NCBI GenBank assembly: GCA_963971575.1
Contig: OZ020616.1
Coordinates: forward strand, 29,120,306 to 29,184,305
Direction of reading: 5' to 3'
Origin: Liopterus haemorrhoidalis
Taxonomy: Eukaryota; Arthropoda; Insecta; Coleoptera; Dytiscidae
Length of the DNA stretch: 64,000 nt
Below are positions 50,181-62,121 of this stretch, piece after piece (positions within the stretch are counted from its first letter, which is position 1; each line of letters opens with the position of its first letter). The notes beneath the pieces were generated by a model, which was not told the origin of the DNA, did no database searches, and worked only from the letters and a program-made list of their open reading frames with translations. The position numbers and the translations under genes were made by a program.

Positions 50181-51404
50181 AAGAAAAACCCATCCTTAAA
50201 ACAGGTTTTAATTCATTTGAAAAGAAAAACATCACGGTTCGTATCTAGAGGTCAAAATAGGATATGAAAATAGTTTGTATCTCGAAATGTTCGTATATCG
50301 AGAGGTTTGTAAGTCGATGTACCACTGAATTAGCAAATTTACTTAGCCGTAACTAATATTCGGTTAAAATGTTACAATATTTAAAGAGCAACCATCTAAA
50401 TCAAAAGAATATGTTTGAAATAAGATTGCGTTTTAAATAAAGTTGTGTTTTAAATAGAAATGTGTCGGATCAAATAAAAGCCGAATCTGCGGATACAGAT
50501 ACAGATAGGGATTATTTGTTTTCTGATGAATACGGATACCGATCTTCCATGTAAGTATAGAGACTTTGAAGCGATAGTTTGATATATCGCGTTGTTCCTA
50601 TAGACCGTTCAATTGTTAGAATGAAGTTCAGGTTAAATGCAGTTTCGAAAACCACCAGTAAATTATGTGATGCTCGACTTAACATCAGTCTAAACGCCAA
50701 AATAAAATATACTCCACCTTGGGCATTTTTAGATGCAAGCTTGTATGAAAACTAATTAAAATTTTTCAATAAGATATTTGTTTAAATTCCGCCTTAGAAA
50801 AACGGGTACGGACCCGAGTACGGATTTTTATTTTTTGCAAATTATCCGCGGACACGGATACAGATAGCCGGCACACCACTAGTTTTAAATATAATACATT
50901 TTTTTGTTTGGTTATATAAAATTTACTTTAAAAAATAATGACATTCTTCCAATCTTATTTGTATATTTTTTATGTTCAATTAACATACTTGAACATATTA
51001 TCAACTCATATTAAATAAAATCTATTAAATAGAAAAAACTCTACTTATTTGATAATTTAATTTCATATGTCTAGTTATTTTTCATCGCTACCAACAAAAC
51101 TGCCACCCTACCATAGTCTACTCAGATAAAGAAACATCGTGAATGAATTTTAAGTAAATATTTATTATATATACAAGAGATGAAAGGGAGGCGCAGAAAA
51201 TCACTTGAAGAGCGGGAGTCAGAAATTCAGAAACTACTTCAATTGTAGGAAAGGCAGAAAACGTGTACCAAACCGTCAGTATTATATAAAAAAAGTTGGA
51301 TGTTTATATTTCGCGCGAACCGGAGAAATACGGATCAAACCCAGAACCCGGACACAAACCTGTAAAACCCGGAGCCTCCGGGTCAGGTCCGAAGAGGTGG
51401 CAAC
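50181..51404. other. Intergenic, nothing recognised
   Basis: About 1.2 kb. There are some GCGGATACAGATACAGATA-like strings (50475-50510 and 50845-50870) in direct orientation, similar to those in the 41464 element, and a CCGG-rich patch at 51320-51400. I see no gene and no paired ends. Confidence 0.4.
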
Positions 51405-52363
51405 CCTATATTTTTCGAAAAACTATTCTGATCAAAAATTTCTGTTGAACTATTTCGGTTCCCACCAATCTACATTATTGAGATTTTTTTCAGATTTTTA
51501 GAACAACCCCTCTGGGGGTTGTTCTAATTGGACAAAAGTTTTTCAACATTTTTAGTGAAAATCCTATAAAAAAGTTGTTTTTTTTTCAAAATTTGCTTGT
51601 TTATCTACACATTTATAGATTTTATTTGAAAGCCAAAAAATTTGATAATTTTTTAAAAACAAATACAAATTTATTTGTATTTTTCGGGAGATGTGCTTTT
51701 TTGTAAAATTTTGAAATTTTTGTAATAAAATATAATTTTTCAAAAAATTATATCTCAATAACGGTAAAAGATAGGGACCTCTGGTTTAAATTTTTGAGTT
51801 CCTCATGTCCATTTTAGTCTAGAAAAAAATTGGGGCCAATATAACCAAACTTATACTAAAAGCATGTATCATTAAACAAAACCCTTTAAAATGGCAAAAA
51901 ATCGAAAAAATCGTAAGGGGTAACCCTTTGAAAAAAAAAAACGCGATTTTTTACAAAAAAAAAAATCTGATTTTGCTCAAAATTGATACACTTTGGGCCG
52001 TAGATCACAAAAATAAGGTTCATTTTGGATTTTGGCCAACTGTTTTTGAGTAAATCGGAAAAAAGTACCTAAAATTGACTATAACGCAAAAACTAAGGCC
52101 TCTTGATTTTTTTAAATATTTTTGTATTAATCCTCACCCTAAAATAACCTAACCTTAACCTAACCTAACGGCCAAAACGGCTTTTTTGAAGTTTCAGTAT
52201 TTTTCTTATATGTTAGTCAAAGGACTGTATATGAATGCCAAATTTCAACTCTCTAGGTCTAACCGTTTCGTTATCTACCGTACAGTCATACAGTCAGTCA
52301 GACAGACAGACACATGAGTGATGGTATAAGAGTTTTTTGGTAATACCTCCAAAACCCTAAATA
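51405..52363 (+). repeat. Dispersed repeat family 3, copy 4
   Basis: It has the TCTGATCAAAAATTTC, ACCAATCTACATTATTGAG, TCTGGGGGTT, ATGCCAAATTTCAACTC, TAGGTCTAACCGTTTCG and CAGTCAGACAGACAGACAC landmarks and ends AATACCTCCAAAACCCTAAA. The middle has a 400-bp segment not seen in copy 1 (51740-52190), including a TAACCTAACC tract at 52150-52166. Confidence 0.65.
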
Positions 52364-53659
52364 GATAGAAAGTCATTTATATTTTTAGAAATCAGTTAGT
52401 GTTAGCCCGCATCAGATATAATGTCTTAATTTTTTCCTGTGTATGTGAATCCTGACCTTTAAAAAAGGATTCATATCTGAGTTCGCGTAAAGAGAATTAG
52501 CATAAATTGAGTATATATAGTATAAAAAATCAACTATATTATCACATAAATTGAATTTATTGTAGGGAAATTGAGAATTGTTTCTCATATTTACGATTAA
52601 TTTGAGAATTATTAGTTGTTTCATTATACTTTATTAATAAATCTGTATTTGTACATTTCCTGACTTCCTTAAGGAAAAGAATGAGACCAATAAATACTGT
52701 AAACAAAACTTTCTAAAATGTCATTTGCCTTGCAATCTATTTTCTCGGTGGCCGTAACAAGATTAGATTGGAAGCATTCTTGGCTCGTTCCGTCATTAGA
52801 CCTTGCCTTTGTCCAGGCTAGTCACCCATCATTGTGATCCTTTGTAGACCCTCAAGATTAAATCCATGTAATCAATCACGCGATAACTTTGCTTTTCTAT
52901 TAACTTTACTACTACACTCCATCTGTGCCGTACGCCGACCGCCGTCCGCCGTCCGTCGTCCCCTTGCCGTGTATCAACAACCTTTGATACTTTTTTTGAA
53001 CTTTTTTAAATTTATTGGTGATCTGTTTAATTAATAAAAAAAAAATGCTTTTAAGAAACAAATTAGACAATAGACAAGCCTGAGAAGGGTTTCAATCAGA
53101 TTGATTGCGCTTTGGTTTGTGTAATTCGTTAAAAAGATTTTTAAAATTTTTCAACCTTAGATTATTTTTCTAACTTCTTCTGTTTTTCTTTTACTTTGTT
53201 GTAGCATTATGAAATCGTTTTGCAATTAAAAATGTTTGATATGAGGGGGTCAAAGCCAAAGTGATGTAAGTCACATTTTCAATTAAAAAGAAAATAATAA
53301 TAATTACATGTGGTAACATACACTAGACGTAAAAAAATATGTTTTTTTTTTAAATCTATTTATTGTTGGTTCAACAAATAGAAATGATATTCACAGCAGT
53401 GGTAACAAATAAAAGAACCTAGCTTAATAACATGGGACAAAGTTAACTATCCTAATAGTACTTAAAATGTGACTTATAATGTATCACTTATGTCTGTTGT
53501 ATGTATAGTTTCTGGTATCTATGCTACGTCACTGTCATTGCTGCTGTTGTATATGTCTTGAGGTAGCGGTCTTTTCAGTCTAACGTGCATACCTTTTCCG
53601 CCAATGTTGTAGGTTGCAGGTGCGCTACGCAACTTGCATTACATAACGTAGCTCGCGGA
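52364..53659. other. Intergenic, nothing recognised
   Basis: About 1.3 kb. It contains a GC-rich tandem patch with CCGCCGTCCGCCGTCC at 52940-52957. No gene or paired ends seen. Confidence 0.4.
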
Positions 53660-54620
53660 AAGAGTGTAGCTCGATTATCAACTATTAAACATTTTTTATT
53701 ATATTTTTTATTTCAAAAGTAGACGTATATACCTATAAATACAAAAAAAGTCATAACAATATTAGCCATAATTTAGCCGTCAATTAAAAAATATATCAAT
53801 TTTGTCAAAAACAGAAAAAATGCAATATTTTCTGAAAATGTAATGTGATCAAAAATTCCTGTTGTGCAATTCCGGTTCACATTAATGTACATTTCTCAGA
53901 ATTATTGCAGGTTTTTAGATTAACCTAAAGTCACTAGATTATACAAAGTAGCGCAATGGCGGCCATACTGGGGCTAAAAATGTCACCAACACAAATCATT
54001 TTCAGTGATTCCAACAGTAAAAAAATAAGAAACTAGTATTACCAAAATTTTTATTTTAAACATTGTAATCACGATTTTTTTAATCAAAGATGCACTATAT
54101 CAAAATTGTGCTACAATTTCAATTATTTTTTTAATATTTATTAAATAAAATGGATATAATATTTATATATAAATTTAAATGAAACTTAACCTTAAATATT
54201 CAAACCGCTGACAAAGGAGGTTATTAAATTAGAGCGAGAAAGAGAGATGTGACAGCGCAGACGCAAACTTAAGAACGTAAAAATTGTTGCTTTAGTTTGC
54301 TTAATAGGGGAAGCAATGTTGCCAATCAAACCCTGGGGTCTGTCGGCTTCTTCAAAGGCTTGCGCTACTTTGTATAATCCAGTGACTTTAGATTAACCCA
54401 CTGAGTTTAGGGTTAAGACCTTTTTTTGACAGTCATACCACAAAATAATTAAAATAAAAAAATCAACGTCACAAAAAAAAAGATATTTTTCGAAAAACTA
54501 ATCTGATCAAAAATTTTTAGTTCCCATCAAGATATATTCTTCCAATTTTTTTCAGATTTTGAGGTCAATCCCTCTGGAAATTAGGGTGGAGGACAAAAGT
54601 TTTTTGACACATTTTTGGGG
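53660..54620 (+). repeat. Dispersed repeat family 3, copy 5, split by a MITE
   Basis: It starts GTAGCTCGATTATCAAC like copy 2 and runs to TTTTTAGATTAA at 53923. It resumes after the MITE at 54397 with the part leading through CTAATCTGATCAAAAATT and CCCTCTGGAAATTAGGGTGG. Confidence 0.65.
53924..54392. mobile_element. Inverted-repeat MITE, TTAA-flanked
   Basis: The ends CTAAAGTCACTAGATTATAC and, inverted, GTATAATCCAGTGACTTTAG pair over about 32 bp with one mismatch. TTAA sits on both sides (53920-53923 and 54393-54396), suggesting a piggyBac-like element, but ATTAAC is also repeated, so a 6-bp duplication with slightly different ends is possible. The interior is non-coding and contains GCGGCC and GAGAAAGAGAGA strings. 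Confidence 0.75.
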
Positions 54621-56439
54621 AAATACTAAAATTATCATTTTCATAGTTTTTAAAGTTAACTGGCTCAATCGATATGTCAGTGTCAATCGATGTTATGGAA
54701 GATCTGGGTAATTTATTTTTATTTTTCCTATTTAAACCAGAATTAAACCTATTTAACACGACTACTCGCTGCTTGGGAATTTAGGGCTATTGTATTGAAT
54801 TTAGTGATCGGATAAAAATTCCAACGGTACAATATTTCGCAGTGGTTAGAATTAAGAAATATCACGTTTTATGGGTTGTTTCACTCAGGTTTACATAGCT
54901 ACAAAATGAATTAGATTTGTTTAAAATAAATTAAGTTGTTACGTGGTAAAGAGCGTAGTGTTAAACTAACTCATCAACAAGTTCACGAGGAAATGCTCGC
55001 AAGGGATTGCGTACATGACTGGACAAACTCCTTCCTTTTACCGCGTACGGCCTTTAAATGCATGTTTTTCTAGCGTAAAAACGTGCACACCTCCTAATAG
55101 CACGGAAAAGCGTATAAAGGCTGCTAAAAATTACCCAAAAGAAAGTTCAAGCTTTTGAAATGTGGATCTACAAGATAGTGGCGGATTTTTTATTTTGATT
55201 TGCCGGTCTGCGCAACTTCGAAAGAAAAATATTTAATCTATATGTATAAAAATGAATATTTGTGGCTATCTCCGCAAATTCTAACCCACTTCCAGATATG
55301 CTACCGAATTGAAATTTTGCATACAGGTAGGAAATTCCTTCATCATAACTAGAAAAATCGATAATCTCAAAAAAGTCTTATCAGAAACGAGAAATAAATA
55401 ATTTTTTTTATAATTATATTGGACCATTGAAACCTTTATGAGACTTTCAGCGAGAAATCGGGAATTTCTCTTCAATACTTGACTGTCGAGAGTTCGGCCA
55501 ATATCGGAAATGGCGCGACCGTAAACATTAATGTCAGTGGATGGATGCTTTGTTAGAACTGATTTAGAGTTTTCGTTATTCAATTATTTAGCAAAACTTA
55601 AGATCATAGTTTTTAATTAGTGTATGCAGAGGCAACATCTGTTTTCTGGTTTTTTATTTTTGCAGATATTTATGAATTTTGTTATTTTATTTATTTATTT
55701 TTTCGACGAAGGTCCATTAGAGTGCGCTCGATTAGCATTTTTTTTTTAATGTGAGTTATTTGCTTATTCTTATATTTTTGTTTAATAAAATCTTCTACAC
55801 ACATAAAAGAGAATATTTAGGTGTATGTCCGTAAATTCTAATCCAATTGCAGATATGGTACCGAGTTGAAATTTGATATACAGATGGAAATGCCGTTAAT
55901 ATAACAGAAAAAAAGTCAGAAAAAAGAAATCGGTTATTTTGTTTTTACTTATATTGGTACGTCTATATACTTCTGAAATATACAGTTAGAAGACAAGAAT
56001 TTCCTGTAACTGTTCAAGTCGTCCGAGATTTCATATGCTAACATTGAGTTTTATAATTTTTAATAACTGAAAAATTTCTCAATTCATATGGGCTTACATT
56101 ATCTATATAAATAAAACTAAAGGCTACATCTGTTTATTTATTTGTTTAAATATTTATCTCCCTCATATTTGGTTTTTACACGTTTCAGAATATCATAGTG
56201 ACGTAAATATAAGAAGATATTCGCAATATAATCAATTTCTCCCTGTCTGTTTGTCCGAGTTTCACGCAAAAACGGCTGGATATATTTGAACGTAATTTGG
56301 TGTGATGATAGAGTAAAACCAGAATTAAAACATAGGCTATAAGGCATCTCAAAATTTTTATTCTAAGAGAGTGTTTCGAGGTTAAAACTATTTACTAAAA
56401 AACTTAACATATCTCTGTTTTTATTTGACTTGACAGCAA
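54621..56439. other. Intergenic with related short repeats
   Basis: Two related stretches, 55235-55560 and 55795-56040, share TAAATTCTAA(C/T)CCA, GATATG(C/G)TACCGA(A/G)TTGAAATTT and AATAT..CGGAAATGG-type strings in the same order and orientation, so they are diverged copies of one repeat. A third partial copy starts near 56100 (ATCTATATAAATAAAACTAAA). No gene. Confidence 0.45.
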
Positions 56440-57085
56440 AAAAATATATAAAAAATATTGTTAATAATAACAAAAAAATCTTTTCTGTTCTATGCATTCT
56501 ACGAATTTCAAAAAACTATCTATCGTTCCATAATCTACGTCTTAAGAGCTTTCTTTTGATACCACACAATACATTTTTAAAAAATATTTTTTTATCAACG
56601 ACACAAAAACATTTTTCGAAAAATTTATCTGATCAAAAATTCCTGTTGAACTATTTTGATTCCCATCAATGTTCATTATGGAGATTTGTTTAAGATTTTT
56701 AGATCAATCCCTTTGGGAGATAGGGTGGGGGACAAAAGTCTTTTGCCACATTTATGGCAAAAATGCAATAAAAAAAAATGATTTTTCAAAAATAAAAATT
56801 TGTTGATCCACGCATTACGAGGTTTTATTTGGTATGCCACTCAAAATGTTAAAAAAATATTTATTTTTTTATTAAATACATATTTGTTTATATTTATTCC
56901 GCGCTGTATTTTTTTGAACTCTCTATAGTTTTCCTATATGTGGGTCAAAAAGTTGTACAAGTATGCCAAATTTCAACTTTTTATGTTCAGCCGTTTGGCT
57001 ACAATTTCTACCGTACAGACAGACACATGAGTGACGTTATAATGGTTTTTTGATGATCATACCTATCAATACCTACCAAAACGCA
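56440..57085 (+). repeat. Dispersed repeat family 3, copy 6
   Basis: It has ATCTGATCAAAAATTCCTG, TTCCCATCAATGTTCATTA, CAATCCCTTTGGGAGATAGG, TATGTGGGTCAAAAAG, GTATGCCAAATTTCAAC, TCAGCCGTTTGGCTACAATT and CAGACAGACACATGAGTGACG, and ends near CATACCTATCAATACC. Confidence 0.7.
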
Positions 57086-57694
57086 TTTAATATTTTTAAT
57101 AAATCAAATATCATACAGAATTTAAAAGAAATTTACGTGTAAAATTTAATCGAATTTAAAGTGCAAAATGACTATCAAAAGTAGAATTTTATAATCAGAT
57201 TTTTTAAATCAATGAAACGTTAACATCTGGTGCTAACATAAAAGGCAACATAAAATACTCTTTTATGATATTCTCAGCAAAACTTTATTAAGAAAAATTC
57301 ATATCAGTGAAAAATCTATTTGTCATTAAGTATTACATAAATTTGAGCTCAATACCGTGCATTTATATAGCTGCTGGAAATATCTGTACAATATTGGAAT
57401 ATTAAAATTTTGCCTTTTTATAACGTTCAGACTTTTTCAGTATCTTATAGTTTTCATATATTTTATTTTATTTTGAATAGTTCGTGAGCAATTAGAATTT
57501 ATAGTATTAACTACATAGACAGGGTGATTTCGGACCGCTTATACATTACTAGCTTCTTTATTATAAGAAATACTTAAATAAATAAAAAGGAGGTTAAATT
57601 AGAAACATTCAAACGTTATATAAATCTACAAATAAGAATATCAAAGTGGGATAACTGCAGACGAGTAATTTAAAAGTAAAATACATTTTTTAAT
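57086..57694. other. Intergenic, nothing recognised
   Basis: About 600 bp of AT-rich sequence without a gene or repeat I can place. Confidence 0.4.
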
Positions 57695-57742
57695 GTATAC
57701 ATGTTTTAGTTTTAGTTTTAATCTTATGTTTTAATTTTAACC
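57695..57742. repeat. Left piece of a MITE split by LINE C
   Basis: TTTTAGTTTTAGTTTTAATC, then TTATGTTTTAATTTTAACC, matches the arm of the intact MITE at 60160-60678. The continuation (AAATAAACTATCATATCGC) is at 60060 on the far side of LINE C. Confidence 0.6.
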
Positions 57743-58049
57743 GTTTTTTTTTGTTTGAAATTGGCTTTTAGATGTCTCCATTGCCAGCTGCGATTATTTA
57801 GTTGTTTCTTTTTACTTAATCTATTCTAACCGAAATAATGATTATGCTTTGAGGATTAGACAAGAGGGGGAGGTGGGTGGTATAGGGGGTTTTGCCAGTG
57901 AGGCCTGTCACGGCAGGACTTTGGTAACACTTAGATGGGGGCCATGTGGGGTTTAACAATAGAGATGTGTGTATTATTTAATGAGTATGATATCCTAATT
58001 CGACAATTCATATTTAAACGGAATTAACAATTTATTGGCGTAAAATAAC

Positions 58050-58876
58050 ATATTGATATATTAATAATATTCAGGTTTCTTTTTGTTATGCCGGTATTTA
58101 TTTGATATACACTGTGTCGTAAGCTCAGTTAGCTTTTGTTTAAGTGGATGATTGTTAATTGATATTTTAGATATACAAAATTTGTTAGCCAGCATTATTT
58201 TACGTATATGAAGAGGCGGTTCGCAGCATTCCACTCTTAGACTGTGTACAGGGGTGGATTTCAGGGCATTTAAGCAGATTCTATTTATTTTGAATAATAT
58301 TTAGTTTTTTAAGGACGGAGTTGGACATTGAACTATAAAATAATACTAGTATAATCTATTATTCATCGAACTTTAACTTTGTAAAATAATAATGAAATGA
58401 GTGGATCCGAACCCCAGGATTTATTATTAATCAGCCGAAGTATATTTATATTTTTTTTTACATCTTTTAATTACATTTTGTATATGGGACTTAAACGGGA
58501 GGCTTAGAATCTAGTGTGATACCAAGATACTTTATTACTTTGTTATAACGGAAGCTGAAATTACCTATTGTTACTTTGTTGTTGTTAATATTTATTTTAT
58601 GCCTGCTGAAAATAGTGACTGCTGTTTTGTCTTCTGATTTTGCTAATCCGTGATTATGCATCCATTCTGATATAACGTTGATGGGTGCGCTTAATGTTGA
58701 AATACTTTCCTGTAAATTACAGAATTCCGTGTAGATACAAATGTCCTGACCATATGTATCACTTAGATCACACATATATAAATTAAATAGTGGGGGACTG
58801 AGCACTCCGCCCTGTACTAGACCTTGTGAGACATGTCGTGTTAAAACGGTACCGTCTTTCAATGATAAAATTATTT
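58050..58876 (-). pseudogene. LINE C RT, C-terminal part
   Basis: Minus-strand reading from 58876: LVQGGVLSPPLFNLYMCDL (RT motif before the catalytic box), YGQDICIYTEF where YADD would be (only the last D-like position remains, so the catalytic pair is lost), SEWMHNHGLAKSEDKTAVTIF, YNKVIKYLGITLD. Further down, in other frames, CPKIHPCTQSKSGMLRTASS-like remnants of the C-terminal domain (around 58200-58270). The class looks I/Loa/Ingi- or R1-like (MN..P..AL..EA.EPPL.IR.. pattern near 58200-58250), but this is a weak call. Frame breaks and the missing catalytic residues show it is dead. Confidence 0.65.
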
Positions 58877-58884
58877 CTCTACCT

Positions 58885-59409
58885 CAGGGGTACTCAACCT
58901 TTTCATACCTACCGCCCACTTTAGCATCTCTATTGGTAGAAAAATTTTCATACCGCCCACCTGCTGTATAATAATAATAACTTACCAAATACTTTCGCAA
59001 AATTTAGCTGCAAAAAATCTTTAAAAAACAACTTACTGCATCATCTCTTATTATTAAACACAACAAATATACATGCACCAAAACGTGGCAACGTTGGATG
59101 TCACAAAGTACTCTGTGTAACACAGTACCCACACTTTAGCGCCACTTAGTTTCACGTAAAGTGAACTAAATTAATGCGCGGGCGACAAAAATTGTATATT
59201 TTGAGAAATTTAACTATAAACAGTAAAGAATTTTATGAAAACTTAATGAAAATGTTTTTCAATAATGCTATGAAATTTTTTTAAATAATACTTTAAAAAA
59301 ATTCCATTTTAATGTTTTTAAAACGGAAAGTAGCCAGCATTGGACAAAACTCCTACCGCCCACCAAAAAATTCCTACCGCCCACTAGTGGACCAGGTTGA
59401 GTACCACTG
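58885..59409. mobile_element. 525-bp hAT-type MITE (CAGGGGTACTCAACC family)
   Basis: Ends CAGGGGTACTCAACC and, inverted, GGTTGAGTACCACTG. The 8-bp flanks CTCTACCT (58877-58884) and CTCTACAT (59410-59417) agree at 7 of 8. Several CCTACCGCCCAC motifs mark both subterminal regions. It lies within the RT of LINE C. Confidence 0.85.
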
Positions 59410-59424
59410 CTCTACATCAAATTA

Positions 59425-59830
59425 AAGTCTGTTCCAAACGGTTAGGCGGAACTAGATTTTGCAATCTAGTTACTTTCATCGTTTAAATCGTGCTTTTCGG
59501 CCGTTTTGTTTAAGCTTTGTAAATCATACTTACAATAAACATTTTTTGGTTAAGGTTAATATCATTTTAAAATGTCACTTTCTTTATATTTTGATTTTTT
59601 TTTGTCATTCTTAATACAAATTTCCCATTTATTTATTTTTTTGTCATTAAAATATCTAAAAAAATATTTAGTTTTGACATATATCATTCGTTTCCATGGT
59701 TTCATTGTTGGAATTTTAAATTTTGACATCCCAACGTGAAAAATGAAATAACCCAAGCAAGGTCCCTTCTCGTGACAACCTAAAAGAACTAAATCCCATT
59801 TAGTTCCGCTTAACCGTTTGGAACAGACTG
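59425..59830. mobile_element. 406-bp Tc1/mariner-type MITE
   Basis: Ends AAGTCTGTTCCAAACGGTTA and, inverted, TAACCGTTTGGAACAGACTG, pairing over about 29 bp, with TA on both sides (59423-59424 and 59831-59832). A degenerate relative is at 62990-63165. It lies seven bases from the 58885 MITE, in the same LINE. Confidence 0.83.
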
Positions 59831-59832
59831 TA

Positions 59833-60050
59833 ATGATATTATAGATTTTAATAAGTTTTCAGGGATGTTTAATTTGATTAGTTTATCTATTAGTATTTGG
59901 ACGCTTACGTTATCACATGCTCCTTTTATGTCAATAAATACTGCGCTTAGATAATTATTGTTAGAGAGGCATTTATAAACAACTGTTGTAATACGGCTAG
60001 GTTGTCAACACAGCCTACACCTTTTCTAAAGCCAAAGAAACAGCTAGTTA
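59833..60050 (-). pseudogene. LINE C RT, palm N-terminal part
   Basis: Minus-strand reading from 60045: CFFGFRKGVGCVDNLAVLQQ, then after a frame change AVFIDIKGACDNVSVQILI and KLNIPENLLKSII. FGFRKG and VFIDIKGA are the RT blocks with the conserved fingers motif and first catalytic D. It continues at 58876 across the two MITEs. The frame change near 59945 is damage. Confidence 0.75.
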
Positions 60051-60059
60051 CTTTTAACC

Positions 60060-60678
60060 TTAAAAAATAAACTATCATATCGCTACGAGCAAGTTTATTC
60101 AACACATTGATTTAGTTTTAGTCTTAAGATTCTTAAAACCGACCTTGAGAGTTAACTAATGGTGGGTTTAGTCCACATTTAGTTTTAGTCTTAGTTTTAT
60201 TCTTATGTTTTAATTTTAACCGTAAAAGATAAACTATCATATCGCTACGAGCAAGATCATACAACACATTGATTTAGTTTTAGTCTTAAGGTTCTTAAAA
60301 CTGACCATGAAAGATAACTAACATTCAACTTTTGATGACTAACATCAACAGAGCAAATGTGCGTGCGCTCAAGCTGACATAAAATGTGCAGGTTATATAT
60401 TACGAACTATTAACAATTTTATTATTGCTTTTATTCCTGAACATCTTTATTCACAATATTTATTTCTTTAATCGTTAACTATAACCAAAGATTTCGTTTC
60501 AAATATTAGTTATAACAAGTTTTGTTCGTCAACACTGAACGAGAACATTGGTTATTTGTTAAAATTAAATCATTGTATAAACTCGTACTTATTCATTACG
60601 CTTAAGACAAAAACCAAGACTAACACTAAAATAAAAACTAACGCTAAGACTAAGGCTGAGTGTTGACTAAACCCACCA
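60060..60678. mobile_element. MITE (TGGTGGGTTTAG family) next to an older partial copy
   Basis: The intact MITE is 60160-60678: ends TGGTGGGTTTAGTC and, inverted, GACTAAACCCACCA, with TAA on both sides (60157-60159 and 60679-60681), a 3-bp duplication typical of PIF/Harbinger. The preceding 60060-60159 is an independent partial copy, nearly identical to 60221-60322 (CTATCATATCGCTACGAGCA and so on). Interior has many TTTTAGT/ACTAAAA strings. Confidence 0.7.
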
Positions 60679-60912
60679 TAAATGGAACATTCTGTATTTA
60701 TTAAGTCTATCGCATGTAAAATGGATTGTTATTTAATAAATGGACACTATGGATTTGAACCTAATATTAGAAAAGTTATTAAAACTTGTTTAAACATATA
60801 TATTTCAATTTAAGGTTCATGCCAAGTGATCTCGGGGTCAGCGGTCGACCATCTCTGATTTGGCTGAAAGTTTTAACTAGTTGTAGATCAATGTTAAGTG
60901 GGTTTTACAAGG

Positions 60913-60938
60913 TTCAATTTATTGATCAATAAATTGAA
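60913..60938. repeat. Perfect 26-bp palindrome
   Basis: TTCAATTTATTGA followed directly by its reverse complement TCAATAAATTGAA. A second copy with a perfect 20-bp core lies at 62951-62970. Both copies sit next to ATTGATGTGTGTAAA strings (60956 and 62877). Confidence 0.85.
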
Positions 60939-61082
60939 AAAAATGGCCTTTAATTTATTGATGTGTGTAAACTGATCAATTTTTTTTAAAAATAGAACAA
61001 GTTATATTTTTCATAAATCTTTTAGGGAATTCTAGGTTTCATTTTGTAAAACGTAACTAAAAGGGAAAATTATTTTTAACCG

Positions 61083-61735
61083 ACAGCCAACATATATAAG
61101 GGAGGTATTATGATCATACCGATTTTGACATTTCGAGATTTCGATGGATCAGACAGACACATGTAGTTCTATCGACATGCTGATGTTAAAAAGTAATAAA
61201 ACTAATCTAATAATTAAAATGTTTACAGTCAATAACATATTAAAAACATATTAAGAACTGAGGTCCCTATAAAACGTTTTGACTATTTTTAGCATGATGT
61301 CTGTCGGTCTGTCTGTCTGTCCGTTCGTCCGTCCGTCCGTTCGTCCGTTCGTCCGTTCGTCCGTTCGTCCGTCCGTCCGTCTGTCTGTCTGTCTGTCGGT
61401 CCGTGTACACGTGCAGAGCAAATTCGGCTAAAAGGATTTTTATGAAACTTCATATTTAATCTTTTGACATCTATGGCACGAGTTGATCAACTTTTGGTAA
61501 AAATCGGTTACATAGAAATGAGAGTTTACTCGTGTCGGTTTTAAGATTCTTGCGAATATTTCACAACAGAGATATATTTCGAAAATATTTATTTTACAAA
61601 AGCTGCTATAAAAGCAATAGATAACAACTTTTATTTGAGACATGTTTTGATAAAGCAGCATAAAAAAACAAAAAATAAAACAAGTACTTTGTGATGGCGG
61701 TCGGTCCTGTGGTGGCCACAGCTGATTTTTTATGT
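61083..61735 (-). repeat. Dispersed repeat family 4, copy 2
   Basis: The reverse complement of family 4: CATATATAAGGGAGGTA, GACTATTTTTAGCATGATGT, a pure GTCY microsatellite at 61303-61400 (GTCTGTCTGTCC, GTTCGTCCGTCC), CGGCTAAAAGGATTTTTATG and GTGGTGGCCACAGCTGATTT. It has no coding frame. Confidence 0.65.
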
Positions 61736-61741
61736 TGTATA

Positions 61742-62121
61742 GGGCATGTTGTAAATTCAGATAACAATTTAGTGCTAACTTCTAGCGCTAGATGTTCGCT
61801 GTGATGCTAGATTAATGCGCTAAATACTAAATTTCAAAAATAAACAAACGACTTGCTTGTATGTTGCTAGGTTTCAAGGATGTTATGTAGTTGTTAGCAG
61901 AAAACTATTACGTCAAATGTCAAATTGTGATGTTAACCTGTCTAGCTCTAGCAGCTAGCAGCCTTATTAACCGCTAGATTAGTTGTCTAGCGCTAGAACC
62001 TAGCGGACATTTAGTGGTGTAATAAGAAACAGCCTGCTAGAATTTTACGCTGAATTAAGAAACGGTTTGCTAGATTTATGCTTTATGCGCTAGATCTAGC
62101 GCTGAATTAAGAAACATGCCC
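61742..62121. mobile_element. 380-bp inverted-repeat MITE with CTAGCGCTAG palindromes
   Basis: Ends GGGCATGTTGTAAATTCAG and, inverted, CTGAATTAAGAAACATGCCC. ATA lies on both sides (61739-61741 and 62122-62124), a possible 3-bp duplication. The interior holds the perfect palindromes TCTAGCGCTAGA at 61781-61792 and 61986-61997 and GCTAGATCTAGC at 62089-62100. No gene. Confidence 0.7.

Larger units (their letters stand above)
57743..60051 (-). mobile_element. 5'-truncated LINE C with two nested MITEs
   Basis: A minus-strand LINE with an A tail (T run at 57744-57752) and an 8-bp duplication TTTTAACC (57735-57742 and 60052-60059). It begins mid-RT. Two MITEs (58885-59409 and 59425-59830) interrupt it; removing them gives about 1.4 kb. 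Confidence 0.75.

Noticed and set aside
50512..50700. Minus-strand 62-codon open frame
   Set aside because: No recognisable motif, no supporting context, and length within chance for this composition.
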